Part shown: one piece after another, positions 53,364 through 61,673 of the stretch
Position numbering within the stretch: the stretch's first letter is position 1
How the letters are laid out: each line of letters begins with the position of its first letter
Source: Arcanobacterium phocisimile
Lineage (GTDB): Bacteria > Actinomycetota > Actinomycetes > Actinomycetales > Actinomycetaceae
Assembly (NCBI RefSeq): GCF_016904675.1
Contig: NZ_CP070228.1
Span: 1,302,001-1,366,000 of the forward strand
Length of the DNA stretch: 64,000 nucleotides
Direction of reading: 5' to 3'
The notes under the pieces: generated by a model
Seen by the model: the letters and a program-made list of their open reading frames with translations, nothing else
Databases searched by the model: none
What the model was told of the DNA's origin: nothing
Translations under genes and position numbers: made by a program

Positions 53364-54529
53364 CAGTTCTCTCCTTCTGCTTCTATACGTGCTGCTTGGA
53401 TTGCATGGTGAGCTAACGGCAAGATGATGGTGAATGTTGAGCCTTGCCGCACTTGACTCCATAGTTTCACTTCGCCACCGTGATCGTGAACGATATGTTT
53501 AACAATGCTTAAGCCCAAACCGCTACCTCCGGTTTCGCGTGAACGCGCCTCGTCTCCACGATAGAACCGTTCAAATACCCGCTCTTTCGCATCGTCAGGG
53601 ATCCCTAAACCGGCGTCGATCACAGCGATTGACACGTGGTTGTTTTCCGCGGAGACCACCACGGATACTCGCGAATGCGGATGCGAGTATCGCACGGCGT
53701 TGTCGAGCAAATTACGCAACGCGGTAACCAGCAATACATCGTCACCCAAGACCTCCAGGCCGGTTTCCCCGCCGTGGACCAGTTCGATCTTGCGCGCGTC
53801 AGCTTCGACCTGGATACGTGTGAGAGCTTCGGCGACGACGGCGTCCACTGATACCGTGCGTGGATCAGTGAGCGCGTCTGATTCTTGGAGCCGAGACAGC
53901 TGAATGATTTCTTGGACTAGTTGGGCTAACCGGTCAGATTCAGCTTCTAAACTCGAAGCAAAATGACGTACCTGTTCCCCGTCGTCACTCACGTTGGTAA
54001 TCGTTTCGGCAAGTAACTTAATTCCGCCGATTGGGGTTTTCAGTTCGTGGGAAATATTAGAAACGAAATCGCGGCGGGTTTTTTCGAGCCGTAGTTTATC
54101 GGTTTGGTCTTCAAACAACACCACGACTCGATCCGAGGATGCCTTCGCCACACGTACCCAAATACGACGCGGACGCGAATGACGTTTGCGGATACTCACC
54201 ATATCAAATTCGACGTCGCGTGCTTCCCCGGTGACAAACACTTCGGAAACAATCGCTGCCAGATTCGCGCGCAACACCCCGTCTTGGATCAGTCCAAAAT
54301 TGGTTGCCAGCCCTGAGGCTCGAATAATGGCGTTGTCTTGATCAACTAAAATAAAAGACTCGGGCAACGTATCCAAAATGAGCATCACATGCTCTTCGGT
54401 AGTCGTTTTAACGCTCGCAATTTCTTGGCGTTCGCGATATCTACGGATACGCAGTTCGGTTAACCAGATTCCGCCAATAATGGCAGCTCCGAGCATGAGA
54501 CCAACTGCGAACGTCATTGCTTCTTGCAT
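53363..54529 (-). CDS. senX3: Phosphate-sensing histidine kinase SenX3-like
   Basis: A 388-aa sensor kinase. One N-terminal transmembrane helix (MTFAVGLMLGAAIIGGIWL), a PAS-like domain (residues about 40-150; LDTLPESFILVDQDNAIIRASG), H-box VSNISHELKTPIGGIKLLAE with phospho-His, N-box LRNLLDNAVRYSHPHS, and G boxes DAGLGIPDDAKERVFERFYRGD and GGSGLGLSIVKHI. It sits with one helix rather than SenX3's two, as far as I can see. Divergent from phoU over 150 bp. Confidence 0.94.
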   Translation of the reverse strand: MQEAMTFAVGLMLGAAIIGGIWLTELRIRRYRERQEIASVKTTTEEHVMLILDTLPESFILVDQDNAIIRASGLATNFGLIQDGVLRANLAAIVSEVFVTGEARDVEFDMVSIRKRHSRPRRIWVRVAKASSDRVVVLFEDQTDKLRLEKTRRDFVSNISHELKTPIGGIKLLAETITNVSDDGEQVRHFASSLEAESDRLAQLVQEIIQLSRLQESDALTDPRTVSVDAVVAEALTRIQVEADARKIELVHGGETGLEVLGDDVLLVTALRNLLDNAVRYSHPHSRVSVVVSAENNHVSIAVIDAGLGIPDDAKERVFERFYRGDEARSRETGGSGLGLSIVKHIVHDHGGEVKLWSQVRQGSTFTIILPLAHHAIQAARIEAEGEN

Positions 54530-54678
54530 ACTTCTACCCTATCGGTCGCGGGCGCTCTGCACGAGCCGTATATGAATTTGACACCTGCTGTTAACCTTCA
54601 ACAGGGTAAGAATTAACGCAGATATGTTTTACTGTGAGGGAAGACAGCAGTGGTATACCCGCAACAGAAGGAGATCTT

Positions 54679-55359
54679 GTGCGCGAACTTTTCCATCAAC
54701 AGATGAACCGCCTAAACGATACGATTGTTTTGGAGGCAAAAGCCGTTAATAAGGCGATGGAGCGTGCTAGCGTTGCGATGCGTGATGCCAATCTTGCCAA
54801 AGCGGAAAAAGTGATCGACTCTGATCGCAAGATTGATTTCTTAGAGCGCTCTATTGATGAGATGGGTGTGTCCATTTTAGCTCGGCAAGCACCCGTTGCT
54901 TCAGATCTACGAGTAGTTGTTTCGGCGTTGCGCCTTTCGTCAATTTTGGAACAGATGGGTGATCTTGCTCGGCATATCGCCTACGTTGCGCGTAGCCGTT
55001 ACCCGCATGCAGTGTTGCCTGATACTGCATTAGGTGTTTTGGTGAAGATGGCTGAGCATGCTAGTTCTATGGCGGGTAACGTGGCGTTATTGCTCGAAAC
55101 TCGTGATTTGGAGTTTGCCACCGCGATCGAAGAGGAAGACGATTTCCTTGATGATCTCCATGAGAAAACTTTTAATTACGTGCTTGACGAGGATCTCGAC
55201 CTGACGCGGCAAGAAATTATTGACATTATTTTATTAGGCCGCTATTTGGAACGGTTTGGGGACAACGCTGTTGCAGTTGCTCAACGAGTTCAGTTTATGG
55301 TGAACGGCATTGAGGATATCAGTGACCCGTTCGCTGAGGTTGATCTGACTGAGATCTGA
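54679..55359 (+). CDS. phoU: Phosphate transport regulator PhoU
   Basis: 226-aa all-helical protein made of two PhoU repeats of about 100 residues, each with the E/DxxxD-type metal motif (ILEQMGDLARHIAYVARSR; LGRYLERFGDNAVAVAQRV). It links Pst transport to SenX3/RegX3 signalling. GTG 54679 is preferred: AAGGAG is 5 nt upstream and the product starts VRELFHQQMNRLND, as in homologues. A weak GACACC/GTTAACC pair in the upstream gap may be a second, degenerate PHO box. Confidence 0.96.
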   Translation: MRELFHQQMNRLNDTIVLEAKAVNKAMERASVAMRDANLAKAEKVIDSDRKIDFLERSIDEMGVSILARQAPVASDLRVVVSALRLSSILEQMGDLARHIAYVARSRYPHAVLPDTALGVLVKMAEHASSMAGNVALLLETRDLEFATAIEEEDDFLDDLHEKTFNYVLDEDLDLTRQEIIDIILLGRYLERFGDNAVAVAQRVQFMVNGIEDISDPFAEVDLTEI

Positions 55360-55366
55360 TTTTTAT

Positions 55367-55404
55367 GAGCAAACTCGCGCTGGTTTACCAGCGCGAGTTT
55401 GCTC
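55367..55404 (+). terminator. Terminator after phoU
   Basis: Perfect 17-bp stem (GAGCAAACTCGCGCTGG) with loop TTTA, 8 nt past the phoU stop. Also suits the minus-strand YbjQ-like gene ending at 55428. Confidence 0.92.
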
Positions 55405-55427
55405 TAAGTGTGGTTGTTTTCTGGGCG

Positions 55428-55749
55428 TTAGTCGATGTAGACGGCAGTACCCGAAGCAGTCACCATGAGCATATTGTTTCCAGTTCCCAGTACTTCGTAG
55501 TCGATGTCGACGCCGATGACTGCGTTTGCTCCCAGTGCGGCTGCCCGGTTTTCCATTTCTTGGATTGCGGCTTCACGGCTTCGTAAAAGTTCATCTTCAT
55601 AGGAGCTCGAGCGCCCACCAAAAAAAATTGCTTAATCCCGCACTGAAATCCTTAATAGCGTTCACTCCCTGGATAACTTCGCCAAAGACGATCCCGTGGT
55701 AGCGAATAATGTTGTGGCCTTCAATCGACGGTGTGGTTACTGAAATCAT
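55428..55749 (-). pseudogene. YbjQ/heavy-metal-binding-domain protein, frameshifted at T8
   Basis: A gene of about 107 codons (ATG 55749, GGAAGG upstream) broken at a run of eight T on the minus strand (55620-55627). Before it: [43 protein letters not shown]. After it, in the next frame: [60 protein letters not shown]. With seven T the reading is continuous and makes a typical YbjQ-family pentamer-forming protein. As assembled, translation stops after about 50 residues. This gap is therefore not empty. Function of the family is unclear despite the metal-binding name. Confidence 0.85.
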
Positions 55750-55787
55750 GGACTGCCTTCCGATGCTGTAGATAACTTTGTTTCGTT

Positions 55788-56222
55788 TTAGTGCCGATCT
55801 GGCGTTGAAATATCGAGGCGTTCGATCAGTTGGTCAACTCGCTGTGCGATATCTTCACGTATCTGTCGAACGACGTCGGTAGGCTGGTTTGCAGGATCTG
55901 CAACATCCCAATCCTCGTAGTGCGTTCCTGGGAAAATCGGGCAGGTCTCACCACAGCCCATGGTGATCACCCAGTCGCTTTCGGATACGTTATCGACGGT
56001 GAGCTGGGTGGGGCTACCACCGAGGGGTTCTAATCCGATTTCGGCTAAGGTCTCATATGTTTGTGGATGAAGTTCGTTAGCCGGCGTTGTTCCGGCAGAA
56101 AGCACACGCACCCGATCATCTGTTTTTGCTGCCAATAACGCAGCCGCTATCTGTGATCGTCCGGCATTTTTTCGGCATGCGAACATCACTGTTACTGGTT
56201 GGTTATGGCTGTTTTGCGTCAT
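55788..56222 (-). CDS. arsC: Arsenate reductase, LMW-phosphatase type
   Basis: A 144-aa protein with the low-molecular-weight tyrosine-phosphatase P-loop C-x5-R (Cys16-RKNAG-Arg22-SQ) and the acid loop [14 protein letters not shown]. The second and third Cys expected for thioredoxin-linked ArsC are represented by GCGETCP (Cys in the middle of the protein). Reduces arsenate to arsenite, probably with mycothiol or thioredoxin. Divergent from the ArsR gene, so the two promoters share a 170-bp region containing an ArsR-type dyad. Confidence 0.88.
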   Translation of the reverse strand: MTQNSHNQPVTVMFACRKNAGRSQIAAALLAAKTDDRVRVLSAGTTPANELHPQTYETLAEIGLEPLGGSPTQLTVDNVSESDWVITMGCGETCPIFPGTHYEDWDVADPANQPTDVVRQIREDIAQRVDQLIERLDISTPDRH

Positions 56223-56358
56223 CGCACGTCTTCTTTCGCCGAAGAATAAAACTTTCGCTCAGTCTATCGCATGACAGATAGTGTTGGTGCTCATCCGATG
56301 TCTTTTTATTGGGTTCGCACGTCGGAACTCCATTGCGTTATGCTTCAAATATATCTGA

Positions 56359-56374
56359 ATCAATATTTTTTGAT
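56359..56374 (+). promoter_or_regulatory. Putative ArsR operator
   Basis: Perfect dyad ATCAA-tatttt-TTGAT, 20 nt upstream of arsR. ArsR/SmtB repressors bind AT-rich repeats of this shape; the divergent placement allows control of both arsR and arsC. Confidence 0.5.
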
Positions 56375-56393
56375 ATGAGGACGTGTCACCATT

Positions 56394-56708
56394 ATGGTTG
56401 CTTCCCAAGCCAGCACATGTGAAGCGGCAGCCTTACTAGCTGCTATCGCAGACCCCATCCGGTTAGCAATCATCACCAAACTCGCTTCATCTGGCACTAC
56501 CTGCGTATGTAACCTCCAAATCGAACCCGTCATCCCCGATAATCAACTCAGCTACCACCTCAAAGTCTTACGAGATGCCGGCCTAGTAACCAGCGAACGG
56601 CGCAGCAGGTGGGTGGATTACACTCTCATGCAAGATGCTCTAGATCGTCTCCATGCGGCGATCCCCAGCCGTGAAGTACTTCCAGCCGTTGAAGAGAACG
56701 TATCGTGA
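56394..56708 (+). CDS. arsR: ArsR/SmtB-family metalloregulator
   Basis: A 104-aa winged-helix repressor. The metal site CVC is in TTCVCNLQIEPVIPDNQLSYHLKVLRDAG, the position where arsenite-sensing ArsR has its Cys-x-Cys; a further Cys (TCEAAAL) is near the N-terminus. LSYHLKVLRDAGLVTSERRSRWVDYTL is the recognition helix and wing. It heads an operon with the broken permease and thioredoxin genes and faces arsC. Confidence 0.92.
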   Translation: MVASQASTCEAAALLAAIADPIRLAIITKLASSGTTCVCNLQIEPVIPDNQLSYHLKVLRDAGLVTSERRSRWVDYTLMQDALDRLHAAIPSREVLPAVEENVS

Positions 56709-57660
56709 ACACAACAACCCGTCCATCGAGTACCGTCAGCCTCTTCGCCCAACTAGCTTTGGGACTTGTTCCGTGGGTTGGCGTCTACCTCGCCAACCTG
56801 CCGTTCTGGGACTGGCTACTCTTTTCGGTAGCCGGCCTCGATCCACATACTCGTTGGAGTTCCGCCCTCCACTTTTTCTGCTATGACAGCACAAAAATCT
56901 TCTTACTACTAGGCGGACTGATACTCGCCGTGGTTCTTGGCTAGTCACGCCGTTTTGTTCCTGCTCCTCTATCCCACTCTTTATTGGCTTCGTCGCAGCT
57001 GGTATTCCGCTCTCCATCACACTGACCTTCCTTGTTGCCTCACCACTCGTTTCAGAAACTGCAGCGATCTTGATCGGCGCCCAATTCGGCTGGGACATCG
57101 CAGGAATATATATACTGGCCGGAGCCGTGATCTCATTTACGGTTGGCTGGATCTTCTCCCGATTCAACCTCGAACGCTGGGTAGAACAATCGGTCTTCGG
57201 CATCAAAGTCGGCGCTACCGTCGCCGCCGGCCACACACTCACCTGGCACGAACGTGTTGACACCACAATCCGAGACGCACGCGAGATCTTCACAAAAGTA
57301 TGGCACTGGATCCTCCTCGGTGTAGGGATCGGCGCCCTCATCCACGGCTGGGTGCCTGCCGACGTCGTCGTCACATACGCCGGACCGAGCAACCCACTCG
57401 CTGTACCCATCGCAACGCTATTCGGCGTTCCCCTCTATGCAAAAGGTGGCGGAATCGTGCCGATCGCACAAGCCTTATGGGATAAAGGAATGCCGCTAGG
57501 AACCGTCATGGCACTTATCATGGGATCGATAGCTTTATCGATCCCTGAAGCTGTCATACTACGACGTGTCCTCAAACCACAACTACTAGCATTGTTCTTC
57601 GGATCTGTGAGTGCCGGAATCATCATCGTCGGCTATCTCTTTAATTTCATATACGGATAA
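56705..57660 (+). pseudogene. DUF318/YraQ-type metal-efflux permease with internal deletion and frameshift
   Basis: 5' part (56705-56944) encodes LGLVPWVGVYLANLPFWDWLL, STKIFLLLGGLILAVVLG, then stops. The remainder, in the +2 frame from about 56941, reads VTPFCSCSSIPLFIGFVAAG, IPLSITLTFLVASPLVSETA and on to VVTYAGPSNPLAVPIATLFGVPLYAKGGG and the end at 57660. Intact homologues of about 330 aa have roughly 40 residues between LILAV and VTPFCSC (helix and cytosolic loop); these are missing, and the join is out of frame. So the CSC motif and the second half survive but can only be translated from an internal TTG (57070) or not at all. It overlaps arsR by 4 bp (GTGA). Confidence 0.82.
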
Positions 57661-57716
57661 CGAACAAGCATCTGACATCGAACAGACAACACATTGTACC
57701 GAAAGGAAAGAAGACT

Positions 57717-57950
57717 ATGGAGATCAAAATTCTTGGACCTGGATGTGCCAACTGCGTCAACCTCGAAAAAGCTACCCGTGCAGCAGTCGACGAACTCGGC
57801 ATCGAGGCCAATATCGAAAAAGTCACCGACTACGCAGATATTCTCAGCTACGGGGTTATGAACACCCCTGGGCTCGTCGTCGACGGCGACGTCAAAATTG
57901 CTGGACGCGTCCCGAAAGTCAACGAAATCGTCGACGTGCTGCGGGGCTAG
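57717..57950 (+). CDS. Small thioredoxin-like (MTH895-type) redox protein
   Basis: A 77-aa protein of the thioredoxin fold: MEIKILGPGCANCVNLEKAT with redox Cys10-Ala-Asn-Cys13, and the cis-Pro segment MNTPGLVVDG. Such proteins are regularly encoded beside DUF318 permeases and are thought to deliver or reduce the transported metal or arsenite species. Its intact state contrasts with the damaged permease upstream, from which it is 56 bp away. ACCGAAAGGAAAG gives the ribosome-binding site. Confidence 0.88.
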   Translation: MEIKILGPGCANCVNLEKATRAAVDELGIEANIEKVTDYADILSYGVMNTPGLVVDGDVKIAGRVPKVNEIVDVLRG

Positions 57951-58071
57951 TAACCACAAGCTCAAAGATAAGTATAGAACTATCCGGGGCAGCGTACGGC
58001 GATATTCTGAACGTTTTCGACGATGCACACTGCCCCGGATGGGTGTCAATAGTGTCTGAGCTGGGAAACAA

Positions 58072-59013
58072 CTAGTTCATGTATGTGGTTAGTCGATGCG
58101 GGTCAGCGTCGAGCTTTTCTCGATCCCAACCATCCAAATCAGCAGCTAACGCGTAGGTACTTTCGAAGAATTGGCGAACCGTCTCTTCCGGATTATCCGA
58201 CTTACGGACCGCCTCATAAGGCAGAACATACTCATACAATTCTTCACTGTAATAAGCTTCGGCAGGTTCAATCTTTTGGCGTGGGTAGCCATCTGGAGCC
58301 GGGTATGCGTAGGAATAGAACATGCCTTCGCCTTCGCCTCCAGGCCAAAAACCAGCACTAGATAGATGATGCGAATAGCCTTCCACCATCACCCAATCAG
58401 CACAATTTGGTACACCACCAGGATGCTCAGGAGCGAGCTCATCTACGAAACGAGTACACGCCATATCGAAAGATCCCCAGAAGAAATGTACCGGACTCAC
58501 TTTACCCAAAAACCCAGCGCGGAAAGAATCCAACACTATATGAACCTTCGATAGCTGTAACCAGAAACGATGAACGGCATCTTTGTCATAACTCTTATGA
58601 ACAGTATCCTCCGGGAACGGAATTGCTGGATCAACCTCATTCGGAATAACACTAATATCCATAGGCACATTAATGTCGGCCATAGACTGCTGCACCTTCG
58701 CGTAAAAATCGGCTACCGCCATCGCTTCCAACGCAAACTTCGCGTGAAGACCATTGCTACGCCGGAAATTGAGTTCATGGTTAATAAAGTCAAACTCAAT
58801 ATCAAAAACATCTCCCCCGAATGGGATTGAGGATGTTGTTAAGCCCACCGGCGATACATACAATGTGACCTGCCACCAATGATTAACCAGTGGCGCATAC
58901 TGCATACGAATCTTGCCAATAATCTGCGTCCACATGTGCAAGGTATCGCGGGTATCTTCCCATTCATCAATCCGAAGTTCCGGCCATGAAGAAGGGGTCA
59001 TCGAGGTGGTCAT
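58072..59013 (-). CDS. DUF5996 family protein
   Basis: A 313-aa soluble protein without known function. Conserved-looking segments are WPELRIDEWEDTRDTLHMWTQIIGKIRM, LVNHWWQVTLYVSPVGLTTSSIPF, FDIEFDFINHEL, SPVHFFWGSFDMACTRF, MVEGYSHHLSSAGFWPGG and FYSYAYPAPDGY, which fit the DUF5996 family. ATG 59013 follows GGAGAAG; the frame continues open to 59193, and the extra 60 residues include a hydrophobic stretch that is likely non-coding. A lone gene near a defence gene; no catalytic motif stands out. Confidence 0.8.
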   Translation of the reverse strand: MTTSMTPSSWPELRIDEWEDTRDTLHMWTQIIGKIRMQYAPLVNHWWQVTLYVSPVGLTTSSIPFGGDVFDIEFDFINHELNFRRSNGLHAKFALEAMAVADFYAKVQQSMADINVPMDISVIPNEVDPAIPFPEDTVHKSYDKDAVHRFWLQLSKVHIVLDSFRAGFLGKVSPVHFFWGSFDMACTRFVDELAPEHPGGVPNCADWVMVEGYSHHLSSAGFWPGGEGEGMFYSYAYPAPDGYPRQKIEPAEAYYSEELYEYVLPYEAVRKSDNPEETVRQFFESTYALAADLDGWDREKLDADPHRLTTYMN

Positions 59014-59299
59014 AAAGTTCTTCTCCGTTGAATCAGTGCCATAAACTATAACGTCTATCATACCAACCAACACAGCCAGCATAACCAGATCCGCTTCAAA
59101 ACTAGCTTTTAGCAGAATCAAAAGTGATATCACTATAGCGCACGCACGCTTGTCAATCGCCAGAGCTTGTAGTCCAATTGGTGCGAACAACAATGTTCAG
59201 ATAAGCCCTTGGATGCTACCCAATCAGGACGTGTTATCGACTGAGAATTTCAGTCCAGGTCAAGGCTAAAGAGAACAGAGGGTCTAACGCTCTAATTAT

Positions 59300-59480
59300 C
59301 GCGCAACATCTGTTATCCGCCTATGCGCATAACAGGTAGCAGGTAACAAAGATGACAAACCTAGTTACACTCGGATCGTATGTGATGTCGCACTGGGCGC
59401 TATGAGTCTCCGGGATTCTTGTGGTAGCTTAGGAGTAATCGTTCAGCCCGCCTCGACACTTGGTCGAGAGTGGGCTGGAT
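59300..59480 (+). ncRNA. Candidate structured RNA upstream of Abi_2 gene
   Basis: Two hairpins frame this region: CTGTTAT/ATAACAG with an inner CGC/GCG (59310-59335), and a two-tier stem just before the gene, outer TTCAGCCC/GGGCTGGA plus inner CTCGAC/GTCGAG with loop ACTTG (59442-59479). A GTAAC/GTTAC pair lies between them. A conserved abiF RNA motif is reported upstream of Abi_2-family genes in other bacteria; I cannot test the match here. The 3' hairpin may alternatively be a terminator or leader structure. Confidence 0.45.
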
Positions 59481-59501
59481 CTCTTATAAGGTGGAGATGG
59501 T

Positions 59502-60452
59502 ATGTCGATTAAACCAGTGAAACAAGTTGCAACGATTGATGAACACATTGATTTATTGCGCTCTCGTGGCATGGAAGTCGACAGCAACCTTGCACGTCAA
59601 TGGCTAACCTATGTGAGCTACTACCGGCTATCAGCCTATTGGTATCCCGCCAGAGAAATGGCTAACAACAATACACGTATAGACACATTCGTTGCTGGGA
59701 CTAGGTTTAGTGACGCGGTGGCCTTGTATGAAGCGGACAGAAAGCTGCGTTCTCTTATCCATGACGGAATGGAACGTATTGAAATCGCGATGCGAACCAG
59801 CATCGGTGAGATCCTGTGTGAGACGGATCCTTTAGCTTATAGCGACCCAAACCAGTTTCGTACTACATTCAAGCACCAACAGTGGATGAGCACAATTAAT
59901 AAGCGTATACAGCGAGTAGGTAAGCGGAGTGAATCAATCAGACATTATCAAGCTGACTATGCGGGCAGGTACCCATTTTGGGTGTTAGCTGAAGTGCTTG
60001 ATTTCGCCGATATCTCACGCCTGTTCGAAGGACTACCAGGCCGATATCAACAGCAAGTAGCTGAGAATCTGGGGATCATCATCGATTTAAGTATCCTGAC
60101 GAAGAATCAGCAGCGCAAAGTGAAACTACAATCGCCACTAGTGCGATGGACAGAACAACTAACTATTGTTCGCAATTTTTGTGCACATCACGCCCGGTTA
60201 TGGAACAAGTCCTTCACTCCTGCACCGACCGAAGCGTTACGGACACGACAGGAATTCGCAGCACTCCCCGAGGGGCAAAGCGAAAAAATATACGGTGCTT
60301 TGACCATTATGGCTGCCCTTGTACGAACCGCCTCGCCCGGAACGACCTGGCCAAACAAAGTCACCACACTCATACGAGACGACTTCCTTACAAACCCGCT
60401 AGTACAACAAACCAGCTTGGGCATCCCCCATGGAGCAGCATTCACCCTCTAA
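59502..60452 (+). CDS. Abi_2 (AbiD/AbiF-like) abortive-infection protein
   Basis: A 316-aa member of the Abi_2 family of phage-defence proteins. The N-terminal DEHIDLLRSRGMEVD...YVSYYRLSAYWYPAR and LYEADRKLRSLIHDGMERIEIAMRTSIGE are family hallmarks. The C-terminal HEPN-type motif R-x4-H is Arg224-NFCA-His229 (TIVRNFCAHHARLWN), consistent with RNase activity. TATAAGGTGGAGATGGT provides the ribosome-binding site. Flanking sequence is gene-poor and A/T-rich, typical of an acquired defence island of one gene. Partner is probably the upstream RNA, if real. Confidence 0.93.
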   Translation: MSIKPVKQVATIDEHIDLLRSRGMEVDSNLARQWLTYVSYYRLSAYWYPAREMANNNTRIDTFVAGTRFSDAVALYEADRKLRSLIHDGMERIEIAMRTSIGEILCETDPLAYSDPNQFRTTFKHQQWMSTINKRIQRVGKRSESIRHYQADYAGRYPFWVLAEVLDFADISRLFEGLPGRYQQQVAENLGIIIDLSILTKNQQRKVKLQSPLVRWTEQLTIVRNFCAHHARLWNKSFTPAPTEALRTRQEFAALPEGQSEKIYGALTIMAALVRTASPGTTWPNKVTTLIRDDFLTNPLVQQTSLGIPHGAAFTL

Positions 60453-60604
60453 GCCCCTAACTCCTTGCGATAAAACACGTACTCCCCCATCCACTTAGCA
60501 AGATTCTTTTGCCCAGATCGGGAGCAGAAAACAAAAGCACTATCGACATACTCGTTGAGCCTAAGACACGTCTTATTGTTATATTCTGCCTGCCTAGCAA
60601 CCAT
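60449..60604 (-). pseudogene. Possible 3' remnant of an unidentified gene
   Basis: The minus strand is open from about 60650 to a TAG at 60449 and has coding-like composition (...VARQAEYNNKTCLRLNEYVD, SAFVFCSRSGQKNLAKWMGE, YVFYRKELGA). An ATG at 60604 gives 51 residues but no ribosome-binding site is visible, and the frame is closed upstream by a stop. It overlaps the Abi_2 stop tail-to-tail by 4 bp. I do not recognise the protein. Probably the decayed end of a gene disrupted near the defence gene. Confidence 0.3.
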
Positions 60605-61130
60605 GACCCTTAGACCATCCAAGACGCAATCACTCGTAAAATTCCCGACCCACCAGCAGTCTTATGAAACACAATGTCCTAGGATCAGCCAGCTAAATAG
60701 CATTCTTCGCCTACTCAACGCAGCCGGCGAAGAACACAACGGCCAACCACACAACACTGGGCTACGACAAACCCAGAGAGCGTATACCTGAACCCATCGG
60801 TTCAGTCAAAGGGCGTTACAACGATCACCAGAATCCCCATCATAATTCAGCCTAAATACACAGATACCGATATGACTATCGAAAAATAAATCCAATTAAG
60901 CGGCGAAGCCTCGGAAACTTTAGATCCCGACTTTTACAGAGCAACTAAATCAACACACATAATAAGCATCTACAAACATATTTTAGTATTGCCCTTACCT
61001 GTAGCAGGTTAACAATTGCCTAGTTTCGCAATCAATAAAATTCAGGTCAAGAACACCATAGTCCCGATTATTATTACCTTCTGGACAGCGCCCATATGTG
61101 AGGGCATCAGTACGATCGCGGAAAGCTGAA
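60605..61130. other. Gene-poor stretch, nothing recognised
   Basis: About 525 nt between the remnant frame and the ssrA terminator. No frame with credible start, codon pattern or family likeness on either strand, no repeats and no tRNA-like structure seen. Possibly decayed sequence continuing from the defence-gene insertion. Confidence 0.5.
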
Positions 61131-61166
61131 GGTCATGTCGAACTCGTGAGAGAGTTCGACATGACC
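61131..61166 (-). terminator. Terminator of ssrA
   Basis: Perfect 15-bp stem (GGTCATGTCGAACTC with 61152-61166) and 6-nt loop, 8 nt beyond the tmRNA 3' end, followed on the minus strand by TTCAGCTTTCC. Confidence 0.88.
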
Positions 61167-61174
61167 CCGTTGTG

Positions 61175-61551
61175 TGGAGATGGGGAGAATTGAACTCCCG
61201 TCCGATAATGAGGAACCCAAGGCTTCTCCGGGTGCAGTCTGTTCATCGTTGTTTTCGGCTCCAGCACTCTAACAGACATGTTGCTGACGAACCTAGCTAC
61301 TTGGGAGTCGCCTAGCGGTTAATAGCGAACCGCTAGTGCCAGTGGCTTTCAAAGGCGACGCCAGAGTTCTCACGCGAAAGCAACGTGAGTCTGACGGATT
61401 TCATGTTAAATGCGCTCGCTCAGGCGGCGAGGGCGAAATCAGAGTTCTGCTTGTTGGCAGTTATTTTTTCGCACAGGTCGTTAAAGAGATAACTGTGCAT
61501 CCTCTACCCGCTTCCCTTCGGTAATCACTACCGTCGAAACCGATCATCCCC
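61175..61551 (-). ncRNA. ssrA: Transfer-messenger RNA (tmRNA)
   Basis: About 377 nt. The 5' end GGGGAUGAUCGGUUUCGACGG pairs (GGGGAUG) with the 3' CAUCUCC acceptor strand; the T-loop region GUUCAAUUC is intact. CCA is not encoded (ACACA follows), so it must be added after transcription. The tag is read from GCC at 61458 to the stop at 61420-61422: ANKQNSDFALAA, ending in the Ala-Leu-Ala-Ala degron recognised by ClpXP. Two kb from smpB, its protein partner. The multiple pseudoknot regions expected downstream of the tag are GC-rich and self-complementary (GCGGTTCGC/GCGAACCGC-like pairs). Confidence 0.97.
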
Positions 61552-61673
61552 TATTCAGTTGTCACCTCATGATTCCGTCCATCTCTTCACTGAACGAAAC
61601 CACGAAACATACTGTTTAGCCAGACTAACGCACCGCACCGGCGTCGTCAACCCAGAAAAACTCAGATGCTAGC

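Noticed and set aside
54578-54596. Second PHO box before phoU (GACACC and GTTAACC 11 nt apart)
   Set aside because: The first half deviates at about half its positions; too weak to list.
59014-59193. Hydrophobic 60-residue N-terminal extension of the DUF5996 protein
   Set aside because: A good ribosome-binding site precedes ATG 59013 and the extension resembles no family; left out of the gene.
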